A stretch of 64,000 bases of DNA from Didemnitutus sp047777955 (GCF_047777955.1 NZ_CP180537.1:1116001-1180000); one strand, 5' to 3'. Counted from the first letter of the stretch, positions 43,781 through 53,129 are shown. The notes: a model not told the origin generated them from the sequence alone. Numbers and translations: made by a program.

Positions 43781-44201
43781 TTCAGGCCAAAGGCGGCGTG
43801 GTGGTCGTGGTGCAGGATGCGCGGCTCGACGAGCGCGAGGAAGCGGCGCGCCTGGTCCGGCGCCATGCAGGCGGCGACCTGACGGACGTGGGCGAGGGTC
43901 GATTGCTGGCACTGGCGCTCGAGGCGGACGACCTCGGCCTGCAGCGCGGCATCGCCCGGCTTCTCGGCCAGACGCTCGCGGGCCTCGACGATCAGGGCGC
44001 AGTGGTCGGAGCAGGTCGGGAGGTAGTCGCGGTGCAGTTCTCGACCACCGCCTTCTGGGCGGCGGTGAGCTTGAACTCGCGCGCGATCCAGGTGACCTGA
44101 TCCTCGTCGGCCGGCGGGGCGGGCCAGAAGAGGCGGGTGAGCGCATACGAGCCCGCGCCGACCAGGACCACGACGGCGAGCAGCGTGAGCCAGCGCTTCA
44201 T
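43777..44201 (-). pseudogene. Periplasmic sensor-like protein (Spy/CnrR-type), frameshifted
   Basis: The frame starting at 44201 encodes a signal-anchor (WLTLLAVVVLVGAGSYAL) and WIAREFKLTAAQKAVVE, then becomes nonsense. A second frame continues with ELHRDYLPTCSDHCALIVEA and CQQSTLAHVRQVAACMAPDQ, and ends at 43777 in an ATGA overlap with the sigma gene. The two halves join near 44038-44042 if one base is restored. The restored protein resembles periplasmic heavy-metal-sensor/Spy-like proteins with LTAAQ and MAPDQ motifs. A sequencing or assembly deletion is as likely as a true mutation. Confidence 0.7.
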
Positions 44202-44488
44202 TTGTGGCTGCCGTGGTCGGCCATTTGGACCGGGTCGACCGTGCGGACGTAGAAGTCGGCCATCTGCTCCGCGTGGGCGCGCTGCGCCTGCATGCGGGCG
44301 GCGCTGGCGCCGAGGAAGAGGGCGAGCGAGGCGGCGATGGGCAGCGCCCAGCGGAAGGCGACCACGACGCGCTCGTCCTGACGGGCGGCGTGGATGCGTG
44401 CCCAGACGCCGCGGGCGAACTCCGGGGCGGGCGCGGGCTCGTGTTGCCAGCGGCGGAGCAGGGGGCGGAGTTGATCGGGAGGCGTCAT
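44198..44488 (-). CDS. Anti-sigma-like single-pass membrane protein
   Basis: The ATG at 44488 gives 96 residues: a soluble N-terminal part (PPDQLRPLLRRWQHEPAPAP, EFARGVWARI) and one membrane helix (FRWALPIAASLALFLGASAA). This is the layout of small anti-sigma factors of ECF systems. It overlaps the sensor-like gene by ATGA and is the first gene of the operon, whereas sigma genes more often come first. Confidence 0.7.
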   Translation of the reverse strand: MTPPDQLRPLLRRWQHEPAPAPEFARGVWARIHAARQDERVVVAFRWALPIAASLALFLGASAARMQAQRAHAEQMADFYVRTVDPVQMADHGSHK

Positions 44489-44552
44489 GCCCGGTGATAC
44501 GGTGGGGAAAAGAAAACCCCTCGGCAAATCGTTTGGCGGGGCGCGTCCGCCC

Positions 44553-44582
44553 AAGAAAAAGGGCCGGTCGCGAGACCGGCCC
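44553..44582 (-). terminator. Terminator of the tricorn-type protease gene
   Basis: A perfect 9-bp stem GGGCCGGTC / GACCGGCCC with loop GCGA is followed on the minus strand by TTTTTCTT. It lies 34 bp past the protease stop codon. Confidence 0.88.
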
Positions 44583-44615
44583 GGGGAGGGGGCTGTGCCT
44601 TGGGGAGCGAGCGGC

Positions 44616-47600
44616 TCAGGAGCCGGCGCTCTTGTTCGGGTAGGGCGGGGTGGGCGGGATGTCTTTACCCTTGGTCTTCAGCTCGCCGAGGATGTGCTCG
44701 ATCGCCTTGTCGAGCTGCTGGTCCTCGCCGTGGAATTCCTTCCACGGGTCGTTGTCGACGACGATGTCGGGGTCGACGCCGTGGCCCTCGATGATCCAGT
44801 TCTTGCCCTCGGCGTCGAAGCCGTTGGCGAATTCCGGACGGTTGAGCGAACCGCCGTCGACGATGGGCAGGGAGCCGCGGATGCCGACGACGCCGCCCCA
44901 GCTGCGCTTGCCGATGAGCGTGCCGAGCTTTCGCTGGCGGAAGCGATACGGGAAGATGTCGCCGTCGGAGGCGGAGAATTCGTTCAGGAGAAGCACCTTC
45001 GGGCCGAGCGCCATCCCGGTCGGGTTGGCCGTGGGCTGGCCGTTGCGGCCGACGGAGAAGAAGTCGAGCGTGCGGCTGAGGCGCTCGGCGATCTGCGGGG
45101 AGACGTTGCCGCCGCCGTTGCCGCGGTCGTCGATGATCCAGGCCTTCTTGTCGAGCTGCGGGTAGTATTGCTTCACAAACTCGTTCAGGCCCTCGCGGCC
45201 CATGTCGGGGATGTGGATGTAGCCGACTTGGCCGTTGGTCTTCTTGGCGACGTAGTCGCGGTTCTTCGCGACCCACTCCTGGTAATAGAGCGGCCTCTCG
45301 TCGCCGATCGGGACGATGGTGACGTCGCGCGCGCCGTCGTCGGTGGGTTTCGAGTTCACGCGGAGCACGACCTGCTTGCCGACGGTGCCGACGAGCGCGG
45401 CGTAGATCGACTGCATCGCGGCGACGGGCTTGCCGTCGACGGCGAGGATGTAGTCGCCCTCCTTCACGTCGACGCCCATCTCGGTGAGCGGCGAGCGGAG
45501 GCCGTTTTCCCAGTTCTGGCCTGGCACGATGTGGTCGATGCGGTAGGCGCGCGACTGTGGGTCGCGCGAGACCTTGGCGCCGAGCAGGCCGATGGCGAGG
45601 CGCGGGGCCTCGTTCACGCGGTCGCCGCCGCCGGTGTAGGCGTGGCCGGCGGAGAGTTCGCCGATGAGTTCGCCGATGAGGTAGTTGAGGTCGTTGCGGT
45701 GACGGACGGACGGGACGAGCGCGCCGTATTTCTTCGTCATCGCGGGCCAGTCAAGGCCGTGCATGTTCGGCGCGTAGAAGAAGTCGCGCATCTGGCGCGA
45801 GACCTCGTTGTAGATCTGGTTCCACTCGGCGAGGCGATCGAGCTTCATCTCGAGGCCGGCGAGGTTGAGCTTGTCCTTCAGCTCGAACTTGGCGGCGGGC
45901 AGGTCGATGAGGGCGAACTCGCGCTGGGCGGAGACGAGCATCTTCTTGCGGTCGGCGGTGACGACGAAGCCGTTCGCGGCGCCGAGCTCGGTCTCCTTCT
46001 GGTCCTTCAAGTTGTAGACGAACATCGTGCCGCCGCCGCCGAACGGGTTGGCGACGCGCAGGTAGTAGACCTTGTCGCCCACCATCTCGATGTTGCCGTA
46101 ATTCGACGCGGCGATCGGCAGGCCGACGGTGCGCTCGTCGAAGCCGGTCGGGTCAACCTTCACGACGACGGTCTTCTTCTTGGCGTCCTTCTTGTCGGCG
46201 GCGGGCGCGGCGTCCTTGGCGTCTTTCTTGTCCTCCTTCGCCTCGGCCACGGCCTTGTCGGCGGGCTTCGCGTCGGCGGACTTTTCGGCGATCGGCTTCT
46301 CCTTCACCTCGTCGTCCTTGGCGATTTCGACTTCGTCGCTCTTCGGCTTGAAGGGCGACTCGGTGCCCTTGGCGAGCGCGACGAGGTAAACGCGTTCCCA
46401 GTCGCGGTAGATGTGATTGAACTCGGTGACGCCGTAGGTCGGGTTGAAGTCGCGGCCGGAGGCGTAGAGCAGCCATTTGCCGTCGTCGCTGAAGTTGACG
46501 TCGCTGACGGACCACCAGCCGTCGGTGACGTCGATGGCCTTCTTCTCTTCCAGCGAGTAGAGGCGGACCTTCGGGTAGCTGCCGCGATTCGGCGCGACCC
46601 ACGCGACCCACTTGCTGTCGGGAGCCCACGCGATGTCGGTGGTCTCGAAGGTGTCGTTCTTCTCGATCAGCGTGACCTCCTTGGTCGCGATGTCGACGAA
46701 CTGCAGGCGCTGCTCGCGGTCGGCCCAGAGGAGCTTCTTGCTGTCGGGCGACCAGACGGGGTTGTAGTAGTAGGTCGTGGCGCCCTTCGTGATCTGCTGC
46801 GGTTCGCCGTGGCCGTCCTGCGGGCGGATCCAGATCTCGTTCTCGCCGGTGGCGTCGGAGAGGTAGGCGATCCACTTGCCGTCGGGCGACCAGGAGGCGT
46901 CGCGCTCGTGCACGCCGGAGGTCTGGGTGAGGTTGCGCACGGGGCCGTGCTTGGCCGGGACGGTGAAGACCTCGCCGCGGGCGACGACGACGGCGCGCTT
47001 GCCGTCGGGCGAGGGTTGGACGCCGGCGACGTATTTCGAGACGTTGACGACGCCGCCGCGGGCGATGGCCATGTCCTCCTTCACGGTGATGGGCACCTGG
47101 CGGGCCTTCTCGGTCTTGAGGTCGAAGTGCCAGATCAGGCCGCCCTGCTCGAAGACGATGCCGCCCTGGCCGAGCGAGGGGAACTTGATGTCGTAGTCCT
47201 TGAAGGTCGTGAGCTGCGCGGTCTTCTTCGACGCGAGGTCGTAGGAGAAGAGGTTCAGGTGGCCGTCGCGGTCGGAGAGGAAATAGATTTTGTTGTTCGG
47301 CGCCCACATCGGGATGATGTCCTGCGCCGGGTTGTTGGTGATGTTCTCGAGCGCGCCGGTCTTCAGGTCGATGATCCAGACGTCGTCGGCCATGCCGCCG
47401 CGGTAGCGCTTCCAGGTGCGGAATTCGCGGAAGACGCGGTTGTAGGCCATCTTCGTGTCGTCGGGCGAGAAGCTGAGGAAGCCGCCGCGCGGCACGGGCA
47501 GCTGCTGCGGCACGTCGCCGTCGAGGCCGATGGTGTAGAGCTGGCCGAGGAAGTCGTTGGGATCGGTCCAGCGGCCGCGGTAGGCGATCTCGTTGGATTT

Positions 47601-47996
47601 GTTCTTCCACGCCATGACGATGTTGTTCGGCCCCATGCGGTCGCTGAGGTCGTCGCGGGTGTTGAGCGCGGTGTAGGAGAGCCGGCGCGGGGTGCCGCCG
47701 TCGGCGGGCATCACGTAGACCTCGGTGTTGCCGTCGTATTGGGCGGTGAAGGCGAGCTGCGACCCGTCGGCGGAGAAGCGCGGGAAGATCGCCCAGCCGG
47801 GGGCGTCGGTGAGGCGGCGGGCGACGCCGCCGTCCAGGCCGACGGTGTAGAGCTGGCCGGCGTAGCTGAAGACGATCTGGGAGCCGTTCGTGGCCGGGAA
47901 GCGCAGGAGGCGCGTCTGTTCCGGCGGAGTCTGCGCGAAGAGGGCGGTGGCGGCCGTTAACGCCAGCGCCAGCAGCGTGCGGGATAGTTTGATCAT
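44616..47996 (-). CDS. Tricorn-type S41 protease, secreted
   Basis: The ATG at 47996 gives a 1126-residue protein with a clean signal peptide (LLALALTAATALFAQ). The N-terminal half is two beta-propellers made of WD40/TolB-like repeats (FSADGSQLAFTAQYDGNTEV, WSPDGKWIAYLSDATGENEI). A Lys/Ala-rich linker follows (about residues 560-610), then a PDZ-like segment (VDVKEGDYILAVDGKPV) and an S41 peptidase domain with RGNGGGNVS and the nucleophile Ser in NEFSASDGDIF. It probably degrades peptides in the periplasm. It is divergent from the M3 peptidase gene, hinting at shared peptide use. Confidence 0.93.
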   Translation of the reverse strand: MIKLSRTLLALALTAATALFAQTPPEQTRLLRFPATNGSQIVFSYAGQLYTVGLDGGVARRLTDAPGWAIFPRFSADGSQLAFTAQYDGNTEVYVMPADGGTPRRLSYTALNTRDDLSDRMGPNNIVMAWKNKSNEIAYRGRWTDPNDFLGQLYTIGLDGDVPQQLPVPRGGFLSFSPDDTKMAYNRVFREFRTWKRYRGGMADDVWIIDLKTGALENITNNPAQDIIPMWAPNNKIYFLSDRDGHLNLFSYDLASKKTAQLTTFKDYDIKFPSLGQGGIVFEQGGLIWHFDLKTEKARQVPITVKEDMAIARGGVVNVSKYVAGVQPSPDGKRAVVVARGEVFTVPAKHGPVRNLTQTSGVHERDASWSPDGKWIAYLSDATGENEIWIRPQDGHGEPQQITKGATTYYYNPVWSPDSKKLLWADREQRLQFVDIATKEVTLIEKNDTFETTDIAWAPDSKWVAWVAPNRGSYPKVRLYSLEEKKAIDVTDGWWSVSDVNFSDDGKWLLYASGRDFNPTYGVTEFNHIYRDWERVYLVALAKGTESPFKPKSDEVEIAKDDEVKEKPIAEKSADAKPADKAVAEAKEDKKDAKDAAPAADKKDAKKKTVVVKVDPTGFDERTVGLPIAASNYGNIEMVGDKVYYLRVANPFGGGGTMFVYNLKDQKETELGAANGFVVTADRKKMLVSAQREFALIDLPAAKFELKDKLNLAGLEMKLDRLAEWNQIYNEVSRQMRDFFYAPNMHGLDWPAMTKKYGALVPSVRHRNDLNYLIGELIGELSAGHAYTGGGDRVNEAPRLAIGLLGAKVSRDPQSRAYRIDHIVPGQNWENGLRSPLTEMGVDVKEGDYILAVDGKPVAAMQSIYAALVGTVGKQVVLRVNSKPTDDGARDVTIVPIGDERPLYYQEWVAKNRDYVAKKTNGQVGYIHIPDMGREGLNEFVKQYYPQLDKKAWIIDDRGNGGGNVSPQIAERLSRTLDFFSVGRNGQPTANPTGMALGPKVLLLNEFSASDGDIFPYRFRQRKLGTLIGKRSWGGVVGIRGSLPIVDGGSLNRPEFANGFDAEGKNWIIEGHGVDPDIVVDNDPWKEFHGEDQQLDKAIEHILGELKTKGKDIPPTPPYPNKSAGS

Positions 47997-48123
47997 AAGC
48001 CCCCAGAAGAAGCCCGAAGCCGGCACGCCGCAAAGCTAATCCTGACGCCCGCCGCCGGCAAAAGGGTTGCGCGCGAATCGCCGGCGCAGTGAGCTGTCGC
48101 CTCCTCGATCAACCCCGATTGCG

Positions 48124-50229
48124 ATGACCACGTTCCCCCGTTCCGCCCTGATGGGCACGCTCCTTACCATGATCCTGCCGCTCACGAATGCCGCTCCGGC
48201 CTCGTTGTCCGACTTCCAAGCCCTCGCGGCGAAGCACCACGCCCGCCTCGAACTCGCGACCTACCCGAAGACCGTCGACGAGGTCCGCGCCCAGACCGAC
48301 GCCGCGATCCGGGAGGCCGACGCCGCCCTCGCGATCGCCGTCGCCCAGCCCGCCGCCCAGCGCACCTTCGCGAGCACCTTCGCCGCGGTGGACGCCATCA
48401 CGGCCCAGGTCAGCGACCTCAATTCCCAGCTCGGCACCGTCGCCCAGTCGAACCTCGATGCCGCCGTGCGCGACGCGGCCAACGACGCCACGGTGAAGCT
48501 CTCCGGCTGGGCGGTGGGCGTCACCTACCGCGAGGACCTCTACCAGGTGCTGCAGGCCGTCGCCGCGGCGAAGCCCGCGCTGGGCGCCGAGGAGCAGCGG
48601 CTGGTCGACTTCACGATGCGCGACTACCGCCGCGCCGGCCTGAGCCTGCCGTCGGCCGAGCGCGCGGAGGTGGAGAAGCTCCAGAAGGAGCTCGCCGCCC
48701 TGAACACCGAGTTCGCCGTCAACATCAACCAGGCGCGCGCGCCGATCGACTTCACTGCCGAGGAACTGGCCGGCGTGCCGGCCAGCTTCCTGGAAAGCCC
48801 GGGCGTGAAGCAGCCCGACGGCAAGTATCGCGTGATGGCCAACGTCACCTGGCACGCCATCGCGATCGCCGAGAACGCCCGCAGCGCCGAGGTGCGCCGC
48901 CGCGTGGCGGTCGCGCGCAGCAACCTCGCGCGCGAGAAGAACGTCGCGGTGTTGCAGAAACTCGTCGCGCTGCGCGGCGAGATCGCGCGCCGCCTCGGCT
49001 ACGCCTCCTGGGCCGACTACCAGATCGAGACCCGCATGGCCAAGAACGGCGCGACGGCGGTGAAGTTCGAGGAGGACCTCGTCCGCGGCCTGCAGCCGAA
49101 GTTCGCGCAGGAGATGGAGACGCTGCGCCAGCTGAAGGCGCAGGACACCGGCAAGCCCGACGCGCCGCTCGAGTCCTGGGACGTCAGCTACTACACGAAC
49201 CAGCTGATGAAGGAGCGCTACGCCGTCGATCGCGAGGCGCTGCGTGCGTTCTTCCCGTATCAGGCGACGCTCGAGGGCATGTTCGCCATCTACCAGAAGA
49301 TCTTCGGCCTGAAGTTCACCGAGGTGCACGCGCCCTACGTCTGGGCCGAGGGCGTGCAGCTCTACGTCGTGCAGGACAGCGCCGACGGCGAGGTGCTCGG
49401 GGCGTTCTACCTCGACATGTTCCCGCGCGAGGGGAAGTTCAACCACTTCGCCTGCTTCCAGCAGAAGCTCGGCGGCGTGCTCGCCGACGGCCGCTACGAC
49501 CTGCCGGTCGAGGCGCTGCTCTGCAACTTCCCCGCGCCGTCCGCCGACAAGCCGTCGCTGCTCAAGCACGACGACGTCGTGACGCTCTTCCACGAGTTCG
49601 GCCACGTCATGCACGGCATCCTCAGCCGCTCGCGCTTCGTCGCGCTGACGGGCTTCGCGGTGCCGCAGGACTTCGTCGAGGCGCCCTCGCAGATGCTCGA
49701 GAACTGGGTGTGGGACAAGGCCGTGCTCGACACCTTCGCCGCCGATTACCGCGACCCGACGAAGAAGATCCCCGCCGAGACGATCGCCGCGCTCCAGGCC
49801 GCGCGCCAGGCGACCGAGGGCTACGCCACGCGCCGGCAGCTTTCGTTCGGCCTCATCGACCTCGCCCTGCACGCGCGGCCCGCGACGGACACGCAGGCCG
49901 TCGACGTGGTCAAGGTCGGCAACGACACGCTCGCGCGCGTCACGCTCGCGCCGCCGGCCGACACGGCCTTCGTGGCCTACTTCGGCCACCTCGCCGGCTA
50001 CGACGCCGGCTACTACGGCTACCTCTGGGCCAAGGTGCTCGCGCTCGACATGGCCAGCGCCTTCAAGACGGCCCCGGGCGGCTTCCTCGACGAGCAGGTC
50101 GGCCGCCGCCTGCGCCGCGAGATCTACGCTGCCGCGCACACGCGCGACGTGAACGTGTCCGTCGAGAAATTCCTCGGCCGCGCGCCGGCGCAGGGCGCGT
50201 TCCTCGACTACGTCGGCATCAAGCGCTGA
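48124..50229 (+). CDS. M3-family (thimet oligopeptidase-like) metallopeptidase, exported
   Basis: The ATG at 48124 gives 701 residues starting with a signal peptide (SALMGTLLTMILPLTNAA). The M3 zinc site HEFGH appears in TLFHEFGHVMHGILS, with the downstream Glu in FVEAPSQMLENW. Other M3 landmarks are LGAFYLDMFPREGKFNHFA and YFGHLAGYDAGYYGYLWAKV. Most M3 enzymes are cytoplasmic; the signal peptide implies a periplasmic oligopeptidase, sensible next to a secreted tricorn protease on the opposite strand. Confidence 0.95.
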   Translation: MTTFPRSALMGTLLTMILPLTNAAPASLSDFQALAAKHHARLELATYPKTVDEVRAQTDAAIREADAALAIAVAQPAAQRTFASTFAAVDAITAQVSDLNSQLGTVAQSNLDAAVRDAANDATVKLSGWAVGVTYREDLYQVLQAVAAAKPALGAEEQRLVDFTMRDYRRAGLSLPSAERAEVEKLQKELAALNTEFAVNINQARAPIDFTAEELAGVPASFLESPGVKQPDGKYRVMANVTWHAIAIAENARSAEVRRRVAVARSNLAREKNVAVLQKLVALRGEIARRLGYASWADYQIETRMAKNGATAVKFEEDLVRGLQPKFAQEMETLRQLKAQDTGKPDAPLESWDVSYYTNQLMKERYAVDREALRAFFPYQATLEGMFAIYQKIFGLKFTEVHAPYVWAEGVQLYVVQDSADGEVLGAFYLDMFPREGKFNHFACFQQKLGGVLADGRYDLPVEALLCNFPAPSADKPSLLKHDDVVTLFHEFGHVMHGILSRSRFVALTGFAVPQDFVEAPSQMLENWVWDKAVLDTFAADYRDPTKKIPAETIAALQAARQATEGYATRRQLSFGLIDLALHARPATDTQAVDVVKVGNDTLARVTLAPPADTAFVAYFGHLAGYDAGYYGYLWAKVLALDMASAFKTAPGGFLDEQVGRRLRREIYAAAHTRDVNVSVEKFLGRAPAQGAFLDYVGIKR

Positions 50230-50310
50230 GGCACCGCCGCCCGCCTCGCAACCGAGCGGGCGTTCGTCCGCGGCGCGTCCCGCGGGCCGATGCGCGCGCG
50301 CAAGCAACCG

Positions 50311-50339
50311 GGCGCCGGAGAAATCCGGCGCCTGTTTTT
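50311..50339 (+). terminator. Terminator after the M3 peptidase
   Basis: A 9-bp stem GGCGCCGGA / TCCGGCGCC with loop GAAA is followed by TGTTTTT. It lies about 80 bp past the stop codon. Confidence 0.88.
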
Positions 50340-50544
50340 CTCCGCACCGCCGTTCTCCCGCGTGGCCGTTCGGGACGGGGCCGGAGGTTCGCGCGTGGCC
50401 TCGCGCCGTCGCGGCGACGAAAATCGCGTAAGTCCGTGTTGCCGGCGCGGCGGATGAAATATCGGGAAATCTCCGGGGCCGATTTTTCGAACTTTCTTCG
50501 GACCGGCGAGTCGTTGGGGCGGACACACGCGAATTTCTCCTGCG

Positions 50545-50948
50545 ATGTTTCCGTCCGTCGAAGACCATCCCGCGACTCCCGTGATCCGTTTGATCCGGCG
50601 CATCTGCCTGCTGCGCGAGCAGGGCGATGCCGCGGCGTCCGCGTTGGAGCGCGACCAGCTTGCTGCGGCCGTGCAGGCCGCGCGCGCAAGCTCGGCGCCG
50701 ACGCGCTCCCGGAGAGCGAGCTGCGCCAGATCTTCGCGCGCGAGAGTGAGCGCGCGGCGGAGGCGCTCGCGATCGCCGAGCTCATCGTGCAGCAGCTGGC
50801 GCCCGGTTCGTCCGGCGTCGCGCGCGGGGCGGACCTCCGCGCACCGCGCCCGCGCGAGCCGCGTGCGCCCGCGCCGTCCGAGCCGCCCGCGATCGCCGAC
50901 CTGCTCGACGCGATGCTGGCGAGCGAGAGCCAGGCGCGAAGCCGGTGA
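50545..50948 (+). pseudogene. Small helical protein upstream of the MamK-like actin (frameshifted)
   Basis: An ATG at 50545 opens a protein-like frame (VIRLIRRICLLREQGDAAAS, ALERDQLAAAVQ) that degenerates into Arg/Ser-rich sequence. A frame shifted by one base continues with KLGADALPESELRQIFARES, then ERAAEALAIAELIVQQL and AIADLLDAMLASES, ending at 50948. The two join at the GC-dinucleotide run at about 50679-50688 if one base is restored, giving roughly 134 residues. It stops 28 bp before the actin gene, so it is likely an operon partner. I recognise no family. An assembly indel is a likely cause of the break. Confidence 0.65.
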
Positions 50949-50976
50949 GTTTCCCCACAACCCGAACCACGACAAC

Positions 50977-52137
50977 ATGACCACTGCCACCCTGGAAAAG
51001 AAAGTTCCCGCCGCCGCCACGCCCGCGAATCTCGAACGCCCGGCCGAAGCGCCGCCGGCGCGCCGGCCGGGCGATCGCAAGCGCATCATCGCCGGTTTCG
51101 ATCTCGGCACCAACGCCTCGTGCGTGGTCGCCGGCCCCGCCGACAACCGCGACATCACCGTCAGCAAGATCGTGCCGTCGGTCGTCGGCTACGCCCGCGA
51201 AGGCCTGGTCGACGGCATCATCGCGGGCAACGCGACGCTGCTGATCGGCGAGGAGGCGCTGAATCACCGCCTGCAACTCCGGATGATCGCGCCGCTCGAG
51301 GACGGCATCATCGCGCACCGTGACGCCGCACGCGACCTGATCCAGCGCATCCGCGCCGTCATCGATCCGAGCGGCGCCGCCGAGGTCCGCGTCGTGATCG
51401 GCGTCCCGGCCAACGCCGGCGAGCCCGCGCGCGAGGACATCCGCGCGTGCGCCACTGGCGTGTTCGACCGCGTGCTGCTCATCCCCGAGCCGTTCCTCGC
51501 GGCGCTCGGCTTCCGCGACGACGCGCGTCTCGGCCAGCCGAACTACGTCGACCCGGTGACCAACTCGCTCTTCGTCGACATCGGCGGCGGCACGAGCGAC
51601 CTGTGCCTGATCCAGGGTTATTTCCCGACGCGCGAGGACCAGATCAGCCTGCCTTTCGCCGGCGACGCGATCGACAAGATCATCGAGGACGAGCTGCAAC
51701 GCATCTACCCGAACAACGGCCTGTCGCGCGCGACCATCCGGCAGATCAAGGAGGAGCACTCCTACGTCGGCGCCGTCCGCAAGCCGATCGACGTGAAGGT
51801 CCTGATCGGGGGCAAGAGCCACACCCTCGAGCTCGGGGAGATCATCGGCCGCGCCTGCAACCGGCTGATCGAGAAAATCTATCCGGCGCTGACCGCGCTG
51901 ATCGCGCGCGCGTCGTCCGACTCGGTGGCGCAGCTGCTGCAGAACATCGTCGTCACCGGCGGAGGCAGCCGCATCCGGGGGATCGACCTGGTGTTGCAGG
52001 AAAAGCTCGCCGCGGACGGTTTCGAGGCGCCGAAGGTCCGGCTCGCCGGACAGGACTTCAAGCGCTACGTCGCCGTCGGCGCCCTGAAGGCCGCCCGCGC
52101 CGCGCGCGAGGACCAATGGCAGCACCTGCTGGCCTAG
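50977..52137 (+). CDS. MamK-like bacterial actin
   Basis: From the ATG at 50977 the product is 386 residues: a disordered N-terminal extension of about 36, then an actin fold. Nucleotide-binding motifs are GFDLGTNASC (about 40-49), IGVPANAGEP, LLIPEPFLAALG, FVDIGGGTSDLC and LLQNIVVTGGGSRIRGIDLV. From memory, these follow the magnetosome filament actin MamK (IGVPARA, SEPFMVG, VDIGAGTTDIC, VLQNIVFAGGGSRIRGL) more closely than MreB or ParM. MamK-like proteins polymerise into filaments that position cell structures. No magnetosome genes are nearby. It is preceded by a small helical gene and ends at a strong terminator. Confidence 0.85.
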   Translation: MTTATLEKKVPAAATPANLERPAEAPPARRPGDRKRIIAGFDLGTNASCVVAGPADNRDITVSKIVPSVVGYAREGLVDGIIAGNATLLIGEEALNHRLQLRMIAPLEDGIIAHRDAARDLIQRIRAVIDPSGAAEVRVVIGVPANAGEPAREDIRACATGVFDRVLLIPEPFLAALGFRDDARLGQPNYVDPVTNSLFVDIGGGTSDLCLIQGYFPTREDQISLPFAGDAIDKIIEDELQRIYPNNGLSRATIRQIKEEHSYVGAVRKPIDVKVLIGGKSHTLELGEIIGRACNRLIEKIYPALTALIARASSDSVAQLLQNIVVTGGGSRIRGIDLVLQEKLAADGFEAPKVRLAGQDFKRYVAVGALKAARAAREDQWQHLLA

Positions 52138-52162
52138 GCGCGGCGTAGAACCCGGACGGATC

Positions 52163-52188
52163 GACGCCCCGGTGGCCACCGGGGCGTC
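52163..52188. terminator. Bidirectional terminator
   Basis: A perfect 26-bp palindrome (13-bp arm GACGCCCCGGTGG and its complement) lies between the convergent actin and TonB-like genes. It lacks a long T tract but is very stable and well placed. Confidence 0.65.
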
Positions 52189-52217
52189 TCACGGGGCTGC
52201 GCCGGGCTCGCGGCTGA

Positions 52218-52919
52218 TCAGCCGGTTTTCTCCGCGCCGAAGAGGAACGTCTGCCGGACGTGCACCAGCACGGGCTGGCCGCGACTGCTCGGCGGCGAAA
52301 ACTGCCACTGCTCGACCGCCTGGATGCTCAGGCTGGAGAGCAGTTCGTTTTCCGTCTCGCTGACGACGGGCATGCGAACGCGGCCGGCTTCGTCGACATA
52401 GTATTCGAGGACCACGCGGCCGTGCACTCCCTGCTCGCGCAGGCTGATCGGGTAGACCGGCGTCGGACCGGAGAGCAGCTGCAGCGGCCGGTCGAGGCGC
52501 TCCGGGTTGCACGGCTGGTAGGCAAAGACTCCGGGCGGAAGCTCCGGCCCGTCGTTGGCGTAGCGCTCCACGACCACCAGGCCGCTGACTTCGAAGCGGA
52601 CGGTGAGCTGCGCGACCGTGGTGACCGGCTGGCCTTCGACCTTCTGCGGGCGGAACGTGCCTTGGGGCAGGGCGGCGAGCGTCGCGTCGGCGAAGGCCTT
52701 GTTGGTGTAGGCGGTGACGAGCGCGTCCTGGAGACGGGCGTCCGGACCGATCTTCAGCAGGACGCGCACCTCGCCGCTGGTGATGCCGCGACGGATCAAT
52801 TGCGCGGGATAGTCGATGTCTCGCAGGCTGACAGGGCTTTCCGGCGGAGGAGCGGCGGAGACCGGGCTGGCCAGCGCCGCGGCGAGCGAGAGGCTCGCGA
52901 GGATGCGCGGAGTTTTCAT
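52218..52919 (-). CDS. TonB-like energy-transducer family protein
   Basis: The ATG at 52919 gives 233 residues with a signal peptide (ILASLSLAAALASPVSAA). Two TonB-C-like units are visible: YPAQLIRRGITSGEVRVLLK...TFRPQKVEGQPV and TPVYPISLREQGVHGRVVLEYYVDEAGRV...VEQWQFSPP. TonB-C domains couple inner-membrane energy to outer-membrane receptors, but proteins with tandem domains and no membrane anchor probably have another periplasmic role. Its upstream region carries no ExbBD genes. Confidence 0.82.
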   Translation of the reverse strand: MKTPRILASLSLAAALASPVSAAPPPESPVSLRDIDYPAQLIRRGITSGEVRVLLKIGPDARLQDALVTAYTNKAFADATLAALPQGTFRPQKVEGQPVTTVAQLTVRFEVSGLVVVERYANDGPELPPGVFAYQPCNPERLDRPLQLLSGPTPVYPISLREQGVHGRVVLEYYVDEAGRVRMPVVSETENELLSSLSIQAVEQWQFSPPSSRGQPVLVHVRQTFLFGAEKTG

Positions 52920-53051
52920 GGGCGCGACGGGTTGGGGAACATGAACGAGCCCCGGCGCAGGCCCGGGGAGGCGGCGCACGCCGTCGGTCCGTCGTCTGAG
53001 GGGCAGCCGACGTGCCCGCGGATGCCCTACTATCCCGCCAAGGCCGCGTGA

Positions 53052-53090
53052 AAACAAGTGGCGGCGCGTCGTGCGCCGCCGCTTGTTTGT
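53052..53090 (-). terminator. Terminator after htpG
   Basis: A 14-bp near-perfect stem, ACAAGTGGCGGCGC paired with GCGCCGCCGCTTGT, with a 5-base loop lies 40 bp past the htpG stop codon. A TTTT tract follows on the minus strand. Confidence 0.82.
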
Positions 53091-53129
53091 AGTGCGAAAA
53101 TTGCTGTCTCCCGCGCCGAGACCGCGGCG

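Noticed and set aside
44487..47960. A 1157-codon open frame on the plus strand opposite the tricorn-type protease.
   Set aside because: It is antisense to a well-supported gene with signal peptide, propeller repeats and catalytic motifs. The frame is Val/Asp/Gly/Ala-rich low-complexity sequence caused by high GC at third codon positions.
48109..50568. An 819-codon minus-strand frame opposite the M3 peptidase.
   Set aside because: The plus strand encodes HEFGH and other M3 motifs; the antisense frame has biased composition and no recognisable domain.
50545..52137. A single long frame joining the small upstream gene and the actin.
   Set aside because: The middle of the joined frame is Arg/Ser-rich nonsense. 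The protein-like continuation of the small gene lies in another frame and stops at 50948, and the actin has its own ATG at 50977.
50977..52137. A magnetosome gene island around the MamK-like gene.
   Set aside because: No MamA, MamB, MamE, MamM or other magnetosome-type genes are present within the window.
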